Shown here in pieces: positions 1-10,113 of a stretch of 64,000 nt of DNA; the stretch's first letter is position 1; each line of letters starts with the position of its first letter. The position numbers were made by a program, and so were the translations under genes. Below the pieces are notes generated by a model. It did no database searches. It was not told where the DNA came from and saw only the letters and a program-made list of their open reading frames with translations. Origin of the DNA: Methylococcales bacterium. Lineage in GTDB: Bacteria > Pseudomonadota > Gammaproteobacteria > Methylococcales > Methylomonadaceae. The stretch lies in contig JAQTPT010000013.1 of NCBI GenBank assembly GCA_028712795.1, positions 1 to 64,000 of the forward strand, read 5' to 3'.

Positions 1-232
1 GACTCGATAGGTAAATGCAAGACGATAATTGATAACAAAAAATCTGTAGTGCCAACTGAGAAAAAATAAAAATTTCAACTTGTTGAAATAATAAGTAATT
101 GTCAGCTTAAGTGACGAAGATGGGCTAAGCAAACGGTGAATTGCAATGTTTAAAAACGCAGAGAATGTTGTTATGAGATAATTATGGGATAAAAATAACA
201 AAGGCCTTATGGCTCATAAATAAGGAAACACT

Positions 233-862
233 ATGTTCTCATTACAAACCATCTTCGGAAAAGGTGATAAATTTTATGGCTTGCTTGAAGCCAGCGCCGA
301 GTCTGCGCGTTCGTCTACCAAAGCATTAATCGAGCTTCTAAGCACGCCAGCGACGCAACAATCATTGGAAAAATTTAAGCTGGCGCGTCGCAGGGAAAAG
401 GATTTATTCCTGCAAATCAATGAGGAATTGGTCAACACTTTTGTCACCGTGCTCGATCGTGAAGATATTGAAGCCCTTAACAGCGCCCTTTACAAAATCC
501 CTAAAATCGTGGAAAAATTTGCGGAGCGTTATACGCTGGCCCTGGATCGTATGGGTAGCGTGGACTTTACCAGCCAAGCCTCGATGCTGGAGCAGGCCTG
601 CAAAGTTCTAAAACAAATGGTCGGCTTGTTACGCAAAGGGATGGATTTGGATAACATCAAAAATTTAAACGATCAGTTGCAATCCATTGAAGCTGAAGCT
701 GACCGTCAAATACTTGATTTGTATCGGGATGCTTATGCCAATGAGACCGATCCGATCCGTTACCTGATAAAAATGGATTTGTTTGAAATTCTTGAAAAAG
801 CAATTGACCGTTGCCGGGATTCCGGCAACGTCGTTTACCACATCGCCTTAAAAAATTCATAA
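233..862 (+). CDS. DUF47 family (PhoU-like) protein, Pit partner
   Basis: This 209-residue soluble, all-helical protein matches the DUF47/PhoU-like family (TIGR00153), whose members are usually encoded next to Pit phosphate permeases and are thought to modulate them. It starts with the typical pattern MFSLQTIFGKGDKFYGLLEA, and long charged heptad-like helices follow. The start is supported by an AAGGA ribosome site about 8 bases upstream. The stop is only 10 bases before the Pit gene, so the two almost certainly form one transcript. The role in phosphate transport is inferred from family and context. The family assignment itself is secure. Confidence 0.93.
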   Translation: MFSLQTIFGKGDKFYGLLEASAESARSSTKALIELLSTPATQQSLEKFKLARRREKDLFLQINEELVNTFVTVLDREDIEALNSALYKIPKIVEKFAERYTLALDRMGSVDFTSQASMLEQACKVLKQMVGLLRKGMDLDNIKNLNDQLQSIEAEADRQILDLYRDAYANETDPIRYLIKMDLFEILEKAIDRCRDSGNVVYHIALKNS

Positions 863-872
863 AGGGATCGGC

Positions 873-1985
873 ATGCTGACTTTGCTCTTGCTTGTCATCC
901 TTACCGCGTTGGTATTCGAGTTTATCAACGGGTTCCACGACACCGCAAACTCTATTGCCACGGTTGTCGCCACCAAAGTGTTAACGCCGGCGCAGGCGGT
1001 AATTCTCGCAGCGGTCACCAACCTGGTCGGTGCATTTTCAGGTACCGCCGTGGCCAAAACCATTTCGTCGGGATTGGTGGATACCAACCTGGTGACCCTG
1101 TCCTCTGAAATCTTGATCTGTTCCCTCACCGGTGCAATTATCTGGAACCTTATCACCTGGGTATTGGGGCTGCCGTCCTCTTCCAGCCACGCCTTGATCG
1201 GCGGCTTATGTGGCGCAGCGCTGGCAGCGGGAAATAATAATTTCGATGTCTTGATATGGTCGAAAACTGTGGGCGTCTGGACTGAAAATAAAGGCATACT
1301 CTGGAAAGTGGTGATACCGATGGTCAGTTCGCCGCTTGCCGGTTTTACTTTAGGTATCGTTGTCATGGGTAGCTTGATGGCTACCATTAGCGGTATGAAT
1401 TCCGCAGGCGGGGTCTTGGCGCGTATCTCGCGTCCGAAATGGATTAATGCCGTGTTCGGGAAAGCCCAGCTTTTGTCAGCCGGTTATATGGGCTTTGCTC
1501 ATGGAAGCAACGATGCGCAAAAAACCATGGGCATTATCGCCCTGGCGATTTTCGCCGCCAACAGCGCCGGTACGCTCGATCAATTACCGGCCTGGGCTGA
1601 GTTTTTAAGACCGGATGGCGGGGAAAAAAACATCGATTCCTGGATCATCTTTTCATGCGCGTTGATCATGGCGCTTGGCACGGCCGTTGGCGGATGGCGC
1701 ATTATCCGGACGCTCGGCCACAAGATGGTAAAACTGCACCCGATAAACGGATTTGCAGCAGAAACCAGCTCAGCGACAATTCTGCTTGCCGCTGCGCATT
1801 TCGGCATGCCGGTTTCCACGACGCACAGCATTTCAACGGCGATTATGGGCGTAGGTTTTGCCAAAAATCCTCACGCACTTAAGCTTTCCGTCATTGAACG
1901 GATTGTTTGGGCGTGGGTTTTGACGATTCCGGCAGCGGCGGCGGTCTCGTGGAGCATGGTGAGTTTGATGAAACTCTTGCATTGA
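873..1985 (+). CDS. pit: Inorganic phosphate transporter, Pit family
   Basis: This 370-residue inner-membrane permease is predicted to import phosphate, probably as a metal-phosphate complex with protons. Its hydrophobic segments span the whole length. The two duplicated PHO4-family signatures are visible: NGFHDTANS at residues 19-27 and AHGSNDAQK at about 209-217. A further family motif, GMPVSTTHS, lies near residue 311. The length fits the shorter bacterial Pit proteins. It lies 10 bases downstream of the DUF47 gene, the usual pairing for this transporter type. Substrate specificity (phosphate rather than sulfate) is inferred from that partner. Confidence 0.94.
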   Translation: MLTLLLLVILTALVFEFINGFHDTANSIATVVATKVLTPAQAVILAAVTNLVGAFSGTAVAKTISSGLVDTNLVTLSSEILICSLTGAIIWNLITWVLGLPSSSSHALIGGLCGAALAAGNNNFDVLIWSKTVGVWTENKGILWKVVIPMVSSPLAGFTLGIVVMGSLMATISGMNSAGGVLARISRPKWINAVFGKAQLLSAGYMGFAHGSNDAQKTMGIIALAIFAANSAGTLDQLPAWAEFLRPDGGEKNIDSWIIFSCALIMALGTAVGGWRIIRTLGHKMVKLHPINGFAAETSSATILLAAAHFGMPVSTTHSISTAIMGVGFAKNPHALKLSVIERIVWAWVLTIPAAAAVSWSMVSLMKLLH

Positions 1986-2246
1986 AGGAAGCTAAGAATT
2001 TTTGATACATTCAAGAAATAAAATTTCAAATGGGAGTCATTGGTTGGCTTATATCGATCCCATGGCCTGTTTACGGGCGACAGTTGCCCAACATTAGGAC
2101 AAACTGCGCGCTTTAACAGTGCGTAATTGATAAGGGTTGTATTCCTGTAAAAAAATGGTCAAATTTTAATACTGCCTCCAACACAGTTGCAGATGGTATG
2201 CACATTTATCGGGTATTTCGGCATATAATTTGCTGCTCATAAGCTA

Positions 2247-4805
2247 ATGTTTAACTTTAAGCGGCCCTACTTCCCTATGAATTCATACGTCAATATCCAA
2301 AAAATAAGCCCAATTGATGAAGATGGTCACACGGGGTTCTCTATAAAAGCCCTAAAACATGCTTTTCTGGATAATCTTTTTTATGTGCAGGGAAAGTTCC
2401 CCGCATTGGCCACAAAACATGATTATTCACTGGCCCTTGCTTATACCGTGCGGGATCGTTTGCTGCAACGCTGGATCAGCACTGCTGAAATCTACACACG
2501 TCGAAAGTCCAGGACTGTCGCCTATTTTTCGGCTGAGTTTCTGCTCGGGCCGCATCTGGGAAACAACTTGCTCAACCTGGGAATTTCGGATCAGGTGCGC
2601 CAAGCCATGTTAGAGCTGGGGCTGATCTATGAAGAGCTGTTGGGGCAAGAAGTGGAGCCTGGCCTCGGCAACGGTGGCTTGGGAAGGTTGGCGGCCTGCT
2701 TTCTGGATTCCATGGCAACATTGGAAATTCCCTCGCTGGGCTATGGCATCCGTTATGAATTTGGCATTTTCGCACAGGATATCGTCGATGGCTGGCAGGA
2801 AGAAAAAACGGATAAATGGCTGCGTTTTGGAAACCCCTGGGAAATTCAACGCCCGGAATGGGCCGTTGAAGTCAAGCTGGGAGGCCATACAGAAACCTAT
2901 ATAGATGCCAACGAACATTCGCGGGTGCGCTGGATCCCCGGCTGGATTGTGCTGGGGACGCCCTACGACACGCCTATACTCGGTTACCACAACAATACCG
3001 CCAACACCCTGCGTTTATGGAAGGCTGAAGCCGCGGAATCGTTTGATCTGGGTGACTTCAACCGGGGCAATTATTACGGCGCAGTCCATAAAAAACTGAT
3101 CTCTGAGAACATCACCAAGATTCTTTATCCCAACGATGAGCAAATTCAGGGTAAGGAATTGCGCCTCCAACAACAGTATTTTTTCGTATCCTGTTCTCTG
3201 CAGGATATGCTGCGCATCATGAAGGTGCAGCAAATTCCCCTGACACAGTTCCACGAAAAATTTACCGTTCAGCTTAACGACACCCATCCTGCGGTTGCCA
3301 TCACGGAATTGATGCGCTTATTGATTGATGAAAAACTCATGAGTTGGGACGCCGCCTGGTCAATAACCCAAAAAACGTTCGCCTACACTAACCATACCCT
3401 GTTGCCGGAAGCGCTTGAACAATGGTCGTTGCATCTTTTTGCCCGGATATTGCCGAGACATTTAGAAATTATCATGGAAATCAACGCCCGATTCCTGAAT
3501 GAAGTGAGAATCCGGTTTCTGGGCGACGCAGAACGTCTTACCCGCTTGTCCATTATCAACGAGTCAGGTGAGCGTTATGTCCGCATGGCGCATTTAGCTT
3601 GTGTCGGCAGCCACGCCATCAACGGTGTGGCGGCATTGCACACCGAACTGCTCAAAAAAGACGTGCTGGCTGATTTTCATACGCTGTGGCCCGAAAAATT
3701 CAGCAACAAGACCAACGGCGTTACGCCCCGGCGCTGGCTGGCGCTTAGCAACCCCCGTCTTACAAAGTTCATATCAAGGCATATCGGGGAAAACTGGATA
3801 AAGGAACTGAGCGAACTAAAACAACTGGAACCCTACGCCGAACAATCATCATTCCGTTCTGACTGGCGGTTCATTAAGCGCTCCATCAAAGAAGATTTTG
3901 CGGCTTATCTGCGCCGCAGCACCGGCTATGTGATCGACCCGCAATCATTATTCGAGGTTCAGGTAAAGCGAATCCACGAATACAAGCGCCAGCATCTGAG
4001 CGTTTTGCACATTATCGCTTTGTATCATCGCATCAAATCCAACCCGAACATGGCGATCGTTCCCCGCACGTTCATCTTCGGCGGCAAGGCAGCGCCCGGC
4101 TATTATATGGCCAAGCTCATGATCAAGCTCATCACCGCCGTCGGTGAAGTGATAAACAAAGACCCTGCCGTCCGCAGCAGTATCAAAGTGGTTTTTTTAC
4201 CCAATTTTAACGTCACTACGGGACAAAAGTTATACCCCGCCGCAGAACTTTCCGAGCAAATTTCAACGGCGGGAAAAGAGGCGTCCGGCACCGGCAACAT
4301 GAAATTCTGTATGAATGGCGCGCTCACAATCGGCACGCTTGACGGCGCTAACATAGAGATACGCGAAGAAGTGGGCGAAGAGAACTTCTTCCTGTTCGGC
4401 TTGACCGCCGCCGAGGTTCAGACGCTCAAAGCGGAGGGTTACCAACCGATGGATGTGTATCACTCCAACCCTGAGCTTAAAGTCGTCATTGACCTGATTT
4501 CCGAGGGCTATTTTTCGGGCGGAGACCGGGAACTGTTCCAGCCTTTGGTTAACTCCTTGCTCCACGGAGACCCTTATATGCTTCTGGCTGATTTCCAATC
4601 CTTTGTCGATTGTCAAAATCAGGTGAGCCAGGCTTATCTGGATTATGAGCATTGGACGCGCATGTCGATCCTGAATGTCGCGCGTAGCGGCAAGTTTTCC
4701 TCTGATCGCACCATAAAGGAATATTGCCGGGACATTTGGAATGTAAAGCCAGTCAAAATTGACTTGTTGTCTCATGACGAACTAAGAAAAAGCATGCTGG
4801 ACTGA
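2247..4805 (+). CDS. glgP: Glycogen/starch phosphorylase
   Basis: This 852-residue enzyme of the glycogen phosphorylase family (GT35) releases glucose-1-phosphate from alpha-1,4-glucan. Conserved blocks include AYFSAEFLLG, GNGGLGRLAACFLDS, QLNDTHPA and the cofactor motif EASGTGNMK, with the pyridoxal-phosphate lysine at residue 686. The length is normal for the family. An alternative start at 2277 (MNSYVNIQ) is possible because neither ATG has a strong ribosome site. The gene stands alone and converges with a helicase gene only 30 bases away. It points to glycogen storage, consistent with pckA nearby. Confidence 0.95.
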   Translation: MFNFKRPYFPMNSYVNIQKISPIDEDGHTGFSIKALKHAFLDNLFYVQGKFPALATKHDYSLALAYTVRDRLLQRWISTAEIYTRRKSRTVAYFSAEFLLGPHLGNNLLNLGISDQVRQAMLELGLIYEELLGQEVEPGLGNGGLGRLAACFLDSMATLEIPSLGYGIRYEFGIFAQDIVDGWQEEKTDKWLRFGNPWEIQRPEWAVEVKLGGHTETYIDANEHSRVRWIPGWIVLGTPYDTPILGYHNNTANTLRLWKAEAAESFDLGDFNRGNYYGAVHKKLISENITKILYPNDEQIQGKELRLQQQYFFVSCSLQDMLRIMKVQQIPLTQFHEKFTVQLNDTHPAVAITELMRLLIDEKLMSWDAAWSITQKTFAYTNHTLLPEALEQWSLHLFARILPRHLEIIMEINARFLNEVRIRFLGDAERLTRLSIINESGERYVRMAHLACVGSHAINGVAALHTELLKKDVLADFHTLWPEKFSNKTNGVTPRRWLALSNPRLTKFISRHIGENWIKELSELKQLEPYAEQSSFRSDWRFIKRSIKEDFAAYLRRSTGYVIDPQSLFEVQVKRIHEYKRQHLSVLHIIALYHRIKSNPNMAIVPRTFIFGGKAAPGYYMAKLMIKLITAVGEVINKDPAVRSSIKVVFLPNFNVTTGQKLYPAAELSEQISTAGKEASGTGNMKFCMNGALTIGTLDGANIEIREEVGEENFFLFGLTAAEVQTLKAEGYQPMDVYHSNPELKVVIDLISEGYFSGGDRELFQPLVNSLLHGDPYMLLADFQSFVDCQNQVSQAYLDYEHWTRMSILNVARSGKFSSDRTIKEYCRDIWNVKPVKIDLLSHDELRKSMLD

Positions 4806-4835
4806 CCGGCCTGTGCAACAGGAAACAGTTCTACA

Positions 4836-7800
4836 TTACGGGTTACTTGCGGTTGAACACAGCAACCGCGCATCAGCCAGGGATTGTTCGATCAAGTTAA
4901 CAGGCACAGCCTGATTCTGGCTTAATAATAAGGCCCGCACAATCACCGCCACCTGTTCCTGGGTTAATAACTGTTGCGGCAAGACATCACTGTACAACCA
5001 CAAAACCGCCGTATCGACAGCCGGAACATGATTGAGTCCGGCAATAGCGGACGCGTTGGCTAATAGGGAAGATGCCAATAAATCCATCACGCCAGCGGTG
5101 GATTGTTGCTCCAGTAATATTTCTGCCGAGCGCAGCTTTGCTTCGGCTAATTTAAACAGCGGATTTTTTGCTTGCTGTTCTTTAACGCCGGGTTCAAACA
5201 ACAACCGGGATTCAGCAACCGGTGAGGCTGCGCCCAAACGCTGCAATCCAGCCAGGGTTCGGGACTCAATCACAACGACCGGGACATCGGGCTCGGATAG
5301 TGCCTGTGCCGATTCCTCATCGGCATCGTTTGGTTGATTCACAACCACCAAAAGTCCGCCACCGGAACCCAAAATACGCACAATACGGCTATTGAATGTA
5401 CACTGTATTTTTTCTATCAATTGTCTAATCTGACCCTCATCTTCGGCTTCGACAGTTGCCTGTTTTTTAACGGCTTGGCCGGGTTCAACACCCGCCTGCA
5501 CGGGCACTTCAAGAGATTCCGGTGGCGCTTTCTCTTCGGCCTTGCCGCCCTCAACGCCAGCCAGATCATCTATCAGGGTTTGCAGCATCTTTTTGGATAC
5601 CCCGACTACATCTTCCGAGGCTTCCGGGCTGATGACATTATCGAACAAATCCCGCTTGCCTTTCACCAGCTTGGCAACCTGCTGCTCATAAGAGTCTTCA
5701 GCCAATAACAGAAAAATCTGGACATTCTGTTTTTGACCCAGCCGGTGAATGCGTGCGATACGCTGATCCAGCACGGCGGGGTTCCAGGGCATATCCAGAT
5801 TAATCAAGACCGTGGCCGATTGCAGGTTTAAACCGACGCCGCCCGCATCCGTGGAAATAAAGATTTGCACCGAGTCATCACGCTGAAACTTGTCCATCAG
5901 CTCCCCGCGCTTATGACTGGGAATGCCGCCATGCAGCCGCACGCAACCCAAGCCCATCGACCTTGCCAGCGATTCCACCATCTCGGTCATTAAGGCCCAT
6001 TGGGAAAAAATAACGGCTTTGCGGTTACTTTGCAGACATAATTCTTCCAGCAAACGGGACAATTCTTCCAACTTGGGAGAGCCTTGAGTTTTCTTGTCCA
6101 CCAATCCCGCTGCATCACACGCCATACGAGCCTGTTGCAATGCCGACATCATACGGTTCTGCTCGCCAGGCGTTAAGGGTCTTCGTTTGGCGATTTGTGC
6201 CAACTGCCCCGCCGCGGACATGGCCGAGTCGTGCAATTCCCGTTGCATTTTATCCAGAGGAATGTCCAGCCGCACTTCGGTTCTGTCCGGCAACTGATCG
6301 CTCACCAAACTGCGATTTCGCCTTAACATCACTGTCGAGATACGCCGTCTTAATTCCGACAGATTACGATAACCGATGACTTTGCCGCGCTCATCGGTCA
6401 CATGAAATTCCAGCAGACATCGCCACAGCGGCCCCAGCACCCGCGCATCAACCACTTGCAGCAAGCTGTATAAATCCTCAAGACGATTTTCCAGCGGCGT
6501 ACCGCTCAACACAAACATATAGCGCGAGGATATCAGTTTAATTGTTGAGGCAATTTTCGTGCGCCAATTCTTGATGCGCTGTGCTTCATCCAGAATCACC
6601 AGATCGGGTTTCAGCGTTTCGCTGATGACGCTAAGATCACGCACCGTCAATTCATAATTGATAATAAAAAACAGCGCATCGGCCCGGTATTGCACAAACC
6701 GGTTTTCCGCCGCGCCCTGAATAATTTGCACGGAATGGGGCGTGAACTTTTCAACTTCCCGCGCCCATTGATGTTTTAACGAGGCCGGACAGACCACCAG
6801 CACTTTTTGGACGCCGGCATTATCAACCAGCCAGGAAGCCGCGCAAATCGCCTGCAAGGTTTTGCCCAAGCCCATATCGTCTGCTAATAAAGCACGTCCA
6901 CGCGACGCCAAAAATGCCACGCCTTCGGTTTGATAAGGAAATAAACGGGCTTTAATACCCGGCAGAACGCCATTAAACCGCATAATTTCTTGGCCAATTT
7001 GTTTGGAACGCACCGCTTGCACTGCATCCTCGGCGCATTGATGCGCATACTGCATTGCATCATCCCCGACAAAAAAATCATCTCGCCCCAGCACCAGTTC
7101 GGAAAAACGGAAAAAATCTTCAGGCAGCCGCCCGCTAAAGATGCCATCCTCATTAAAAAACTCTGAAAACAGAGCCGGTAAATCAGCCTCAACCTGCGTC
7201 GTTTTATGTAAGCGAATGACAGGACGGGTTGCTGACTCCCAAGCTAAATACGCAAACGAAGCGGGACAACCCGCTTTCTTTAGTTCTTTATAGTCAGGTT
7301 TGTTCTTGGCAAAATGCAAAACTGCTTCAATATGTTTACAGGTGCCTAGCCGATTGGTCGCCAGATCCGGACAAGTGCAATAATTCAGACGCTGATCCAG
7401 TGAGCGTATTTGTACCTGATAAGATTTCTTTGTATGCGTAGCCGAAATGATGGACGTGGCCTGCCAGATGCCAAAACCCAAATTACCGCTGATCAGTTTG
7501 ACACTGACTTCGTTTCTGCCCTTTTTGACCCGTTCTAAAATTGCCTCATCAACGGCGCTGCCTAAAATCTTGTCGTCGTCATATCCGAATTGTTCCGCAT
7601 AGCTGTATAAAGCGGCAATGGCATGTTTGCAGAAACCGGGCTCAGGACAATCGCAACTGACCACCAGTTCATTCCCTTCTCCCTGAGTCAATTCCACCCA
7701 ATAGGGCTCATTATTGTCGGCATCTTCTACTTGAGCGGTTAGCGTATTGTCCAGCGCATCCAGGGCAAACACCCGGTTATCGGAAAAATAAGCCAACCCT

Positions 7801-7871
7801 TGTTTTACCGTGTCGTCCGAGGCAATCGTTTTTAAACGTTCGGTATCGTAGAGAAATAAATCGTTGTTCAT
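4836..7871 (-). CDS. SNF2-family DEAD-like helicase with two SWIM zinc fingers
   Basis: This 1011-residue ATP-dependent helicase or translocase belongs to the SWI2/SNF2 superfamily. Two SWIM-type CxCx(n)CxH zinc motifs are visible in the N-terminus: Cys73, Cys75, Cys81, His83, and Cys165, Cys167, Cys178, His180. The ATPase core follows, with Walker A DMGLGKT at 332-338 and a DEAQ box at 428-431. The C-terminal helicase lobe contains STDAGGVGLNLQSA and DQRIARIHRLGQ. The last 250 residues are an uncharacterised tail. The family is annotated as a bacterial SNF2 helicase (RapA/HepA relatives) and its precise role is unknown. It is monocistronic and converges with glgP. Confidence 0.92.
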   Translation of the reverse strand: MNNDLFLYDTERLKTIASDDTVKQGLAYFSDNRVFALDALDNTLTAQVEDADNNEPYWVELTQGEGNELVVSCDCPEPGFCKHAIAALYSYAEQFGYDDDKILGSAVDEAILERVKKGRNEVSVKLISGNLGFGIWQATSIISATHTKKSYQVQIRSLDQRLNYCTCPDLATNRLGTCKHIEAVLHFAKNKPDYKELKKAGCPASFAYLAWESATRPVIRLHKTTQVEADLPALFSEFFNEDGIFSGRLPEDFFRFSELVLGRDDFFVGDDAMQYAHQCAEDAVQAVRSKQIGQEIMRFNGVLPGIKARLFPYQTEGVAFLASRGRALLADDMGLGKTLQAICAASWLVDNAGVQKVLVVCPASLKHQWAREVEKFTPHSVQIIQGAAENRFVQYRADALFFIINYELTVRDLSVISETLKPDLVILDEAQRIKNWRTKIASTIKLISSRYMFVLSGTPLENRLEDLYSLLQVVDARVLGPLWRCLLEFHVTDERGKVIGYRNLSELRRRISTVMLRRNRSLVSDQLPDRTEVRLDIPLDKMQRELHDSAMSAAGQLAQIAKRRPLTPGEQNRMMSALQQARMACDAAGLVDKKTQGSPKLEELSRLLEELCLQSNRKAVIFSQWALMTEMVESLARSMGLGCVRLHGGIPSHKRGELMDKFQRDDSVQIFISTDAGGVGLNLQSATVLINLDMPWNPAVLDQRIARIHRLGQKQNVQIFLLLAEDSYEQQVAKLVKGKRDLFDNVISPEASEDVVGVSKKMLQTLIDDLAGVEGGKAEEKAPPESLEVPVQAGVEPGQAVKKQATVEAEDEGQIRQLIEKIQCTFNSRIVRILGSGGGLLVVVNQPNDADEESAQALSEPDVPVVVIESRTLAGLQRLGAASPVAESRLLFEPGVKEQQAKNPLFKLAEAKLRSAEILLEQQSTAGVMDLLASSLLANASAIAGLNHVPAVDTAVLWLYSDVLPQQLLTQEQVAVIVRALLLSQNQAVPVNLIEQSLADARLLCSTASNP

Positions 7872-8003
7872 ATCAGAAGTGTCCAGACAGAATCAAATTT
7901 TATATTTTACCGGAGTATTCCGGTTTATGCTTCTGCATTGGCGATTTTGCGGCAACTGTTTTACAAATCCGGCTGGGGGCTATAGATTCCGCAAATTAAG
8001 AGG

Positions 8004-8032
8004 ATAAAAAAAGCCCCGACAAAGCCGGGGCT
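8004..8032 (-). terminator. Rho-independent terminator of pckA
   Basis: On the minus strand a 7-bp GC-rich stem (AGCCCCG pairing with CGGGGCT, 7-base loop) is followed directly by a run of seven T residues. It sits 20 bases past the pckA stop codon. Geometry and T-tract are textbook. Confidence 0.9.
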
Positions 8033-8051
8033 GCTGATAATATCGTTACAA

Positions 8052-9668
8052 TTACGATTGCGGGCGTCCGGATGCGAGGATTGCCTTGTCCATATCGGGG
8101 AACTTCTGGGCCATATTGGCATGGAAGAGCTGATTAAGTTCCCGGCAGGCTGAATTGTACTCAGCCTGGTCTTGCCACATATTCGAAGGGTTAAGGTTCC
8201 GCTCATCAACGCCCGAAATATGTTTGGGCACAAGCAGGTTGTGCTCAGCGAGACAGACCAGATCCTCGTCATGGATTTTGTTGTGCTGTATGGCATGAAC
8301 AATATTTCGTGAGGTTGCGATGGAGAATCTTCTTCCGGCTGGAGAACCCATAGCGCCACCAGTCCATCCTGTGTTGACGAGGTACACGGGTACGTGATGC
8401 TTACGCAATTTATCCTGGAATAGCTCAAGATAATAGCTGCTCAAGAGCGGAAAGAAAACTTCCCCGAAATACGCGCTGAATGTGGGCTCGAAGTCATGCA
8501 GGCTATTCGCCTCGGTGCTGCCGATCTTGGTGGTGTATCCCGCTGCAAAATAGTACGCCGCTTGTTCGGGTGACAGTTTTGCGACCGGAGGCAGCACGCC
8601 AAACATATCGCAGGTGAGGAAAATGATCGCATCCGGGTGTCCGGCGCGTTCACCTGGATAGACATCTTCAATAAACTCCATGGGATAGAGCCCGCGAATG
8701 TTCTCAGGCCCTGTTTCAAAATCGGCGACGCGATCATTGTCCAGCACGACATTTTCCATGATCGTCCCGAAGCGAATTGCATCCCAGATCAATTGCTCCC
8801 GTTCCCGGGTGATATCGTGCAGTTTAGCATAGCAACCTCCCGCAAGATTAAAAACGCCATCAGGCCCCCAGGCGTGTCCATCATCGCCGATGAGCAGGCA
8901 ATCCGGATCAGCAGAGAGCGCTGTTTTTCCGGTGCCCGAAAGCCCCAGAAAAAGGGTGACTTTACCATCCTTTTTAGTGATGTTCGCACCGCAGTGCATC
9001 GTGAGGATGCCTTCAAGCGGAAGGAGCGTGTTCATTGCGGTAAAAAACGCTTTCCATTCACACCCGCCATAGGTGCGGTTTGCAATCAGAATAACTTGCT
9101 CATCCAGGTCAATGGCAATGACGCCATCGCTATACGTGGAATCCCGCTCGGGGACGGTGACGAATGAAGGGACGCTAAGCAATGTCCAGGGTTTTTTGCT
9201 TCCGTCGTGCTGCTCTCCCTTGATAAAAAAGTTGCGTCCAAAAAGTTGATGCCAGGCGTATTTCGTCGCAAGCCGGATCGGCTGTCGATATTGGCTATGT
9301 TTGCCGATATAGAGATCATCAGAGAAAAAGAGCGGCTCGGCAAGTTTATCCACATGATCCATTACCCGCTCCATGAGCGAGAGAAAGGCGTCTCTCGGCA
9401 TTTCCTTGTTGACCGAATTCCAGCTGATCTGGGAAGAATATTTCCCTTCGACGATGAATCGGTCCCCCGGAGAACGTCCGGTACGATTAGTGTCAATACA
9501 CAGCGCGCCGTTCGATGCCAAACGGGCATTGATCGGTGGCTTGCACTCCCGTTTAATCGTATGCTCAATGAGTTCTATATCAGTTTTTGGGCGTCTAAAG
9601 CGCCCCTGGTTACGAATTATTTCTGTCAGCGTTTGAGACTGATTTTTGATCCAGTTTAGTTCCGGCAT
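8052..9668 (-). CDS. pckA: Phosphoenolpyruvate carboxykinase (ATP)
   Basis: This 538-residue enzyme converts oxaloacetate and ATP to phosphoenolpyruvate and CO2, the first committed step of gluconeogenesis. The ATP-type signature is present: the nucleotide loop GLSGTGKTALSAD, the LIGDDGHAW segment and the substrate-site GWTGG. The length is normal. The start is fixed by a strong AGGAGG ribosome site 6-8 bases before the ATG. The gene is monocistronic with its own terminator. In a C1 organism it may work with glycogen metabolism or in anaplerotic exchange; that role is inference. Confidence 0.96.
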   Translation of the reverse strand: MPELNWIKNQSQTLTEIIRNQGRFRRPKTDIELIEHTIKRECKPPINARLASNGALCIDTNRTGRSPGDRFIVEGKYSSQISWNSVNKEMPRDAFLSLMERVMDHVDKLAEPLFFSDDLYIGKHSQYRQPIRLATKYAWHQLFGRNFFIKGEQHDGSKKPWTLLSVPSFVTVPERDSTYSDGVIAIDLDEQVILIANRTYGGCEWKAFFTAMNTLLPLEGILTMHCGANITKKDGKVTLFLGLSGTGKTALSADPDCLLIGDDGHAWGPDGVFNLAGGCYAKLHDITREREQLIWDAIRFGTIMENVVLDNDRVADFETGPENIRGLYPMEFIEDVYPGERAGHPDAIIFLTCDMFGVLPPVAKLSPEQAAYYFAAGYTTKIGSTEANSLHDFEPTFSAYFGEVFFPLLSSYYLELFQDKLRKHHVPVYLVNTGWTGGAMGSPAGRRFSIATSRNIVHAIQHNKIHDEDLVCLAEHNLLVPKHISGVDERNLNPSNMWQDQAEYNSACRELNQLFHANMAQKFPDMDKAILASGRPQS

Positions 9669-10113
9669 TTTTGCCTCCTGCGCAATTCGCGCTGTTTTAT
9701 TGAAAGAATTTATTTTTTGCCGCTAGTCTAGCATAGAGAGGACGGAGGGTGCTTAAGATATTCATCTGTAGAATTTATACTAACCAAAACGAGCAACTTT
9801 TTTAACCCTATAGGTATTTCTACTAACGATCATGAAGATGCTTTCATCACCCCGGAGAATGAAAAATGTATTTTCATGGTAGTTGAATAGATAATTTTAT
9901 CCTATAGATTGGCTCCTAAAGCATGGCAGGATGGTAAAACGCCTTGTAAGTAACCGTTCAAAAGTCTTTTAACATTTTTTATCATAACAAAGAGCTTGAA
10001 AAAAGCTGGGTATTTAAAGTTGATCGCATTTTATTTTGTTAAATGACTTTTGATCACCTATTTAGTCGATGTTGATACTTCGACTGGCACAATTGAAGTC
10101 CTGGCTTTTTTGA
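9669..10113. other. Intergenic region: pckA upstream DNA, a coding-like scrap and a 94-bp inverted-repeat element
   Basis: The first part holds the pckA ribosome site and promoter region. On the plus strand, a stop-free frame at about 9736-9890 without a start codon reads like the C-terminal end of a protein (it contains STNDHEDAFITPENEKC and ends at a TAG). I cannot assign it, and it may be a gene remnant or chance. The 94-bp element at 9959-10052 is listed separately. No complete gene is visible. Confidence 0.5.
9959..10052. repeat. 94-bp element with 16-bp terminal inverted repeats, copy 1
   Basis: The left end CAAAAGTCTTTTAACA (9959-9974) is the inverse of the right end TGTTAAATGACTTTTG (10037-10052) with one mismatch. 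A second copy of identical length lies at 18700-18793 in the same orientation. By hand count the two differ at about 15 of 94 positions without gaps. Similarity continues a few bases beyond both ends (TAAYCGTT on the left, TCACCTATTTA on the right). A small hairpin GCTTGAAAAAAGC lies in the middle. It resembles a non-coding MITE or REP-type element and sits 62 bases past the 3' end of the flanking minus-strand gene. Confidence 0.75.

Noticed and set aside
9959-10052. Integron attC site
   Set aside because: The element sits 3' of a gene and is palindromic. Its core ends TTTTAAC and GTTAAAT only partly fit RYYYAAC/GTTRRRY, and copy 2 fits worse (GTTAAAA). No integrase gene is nearby. Kept as an alternative only.
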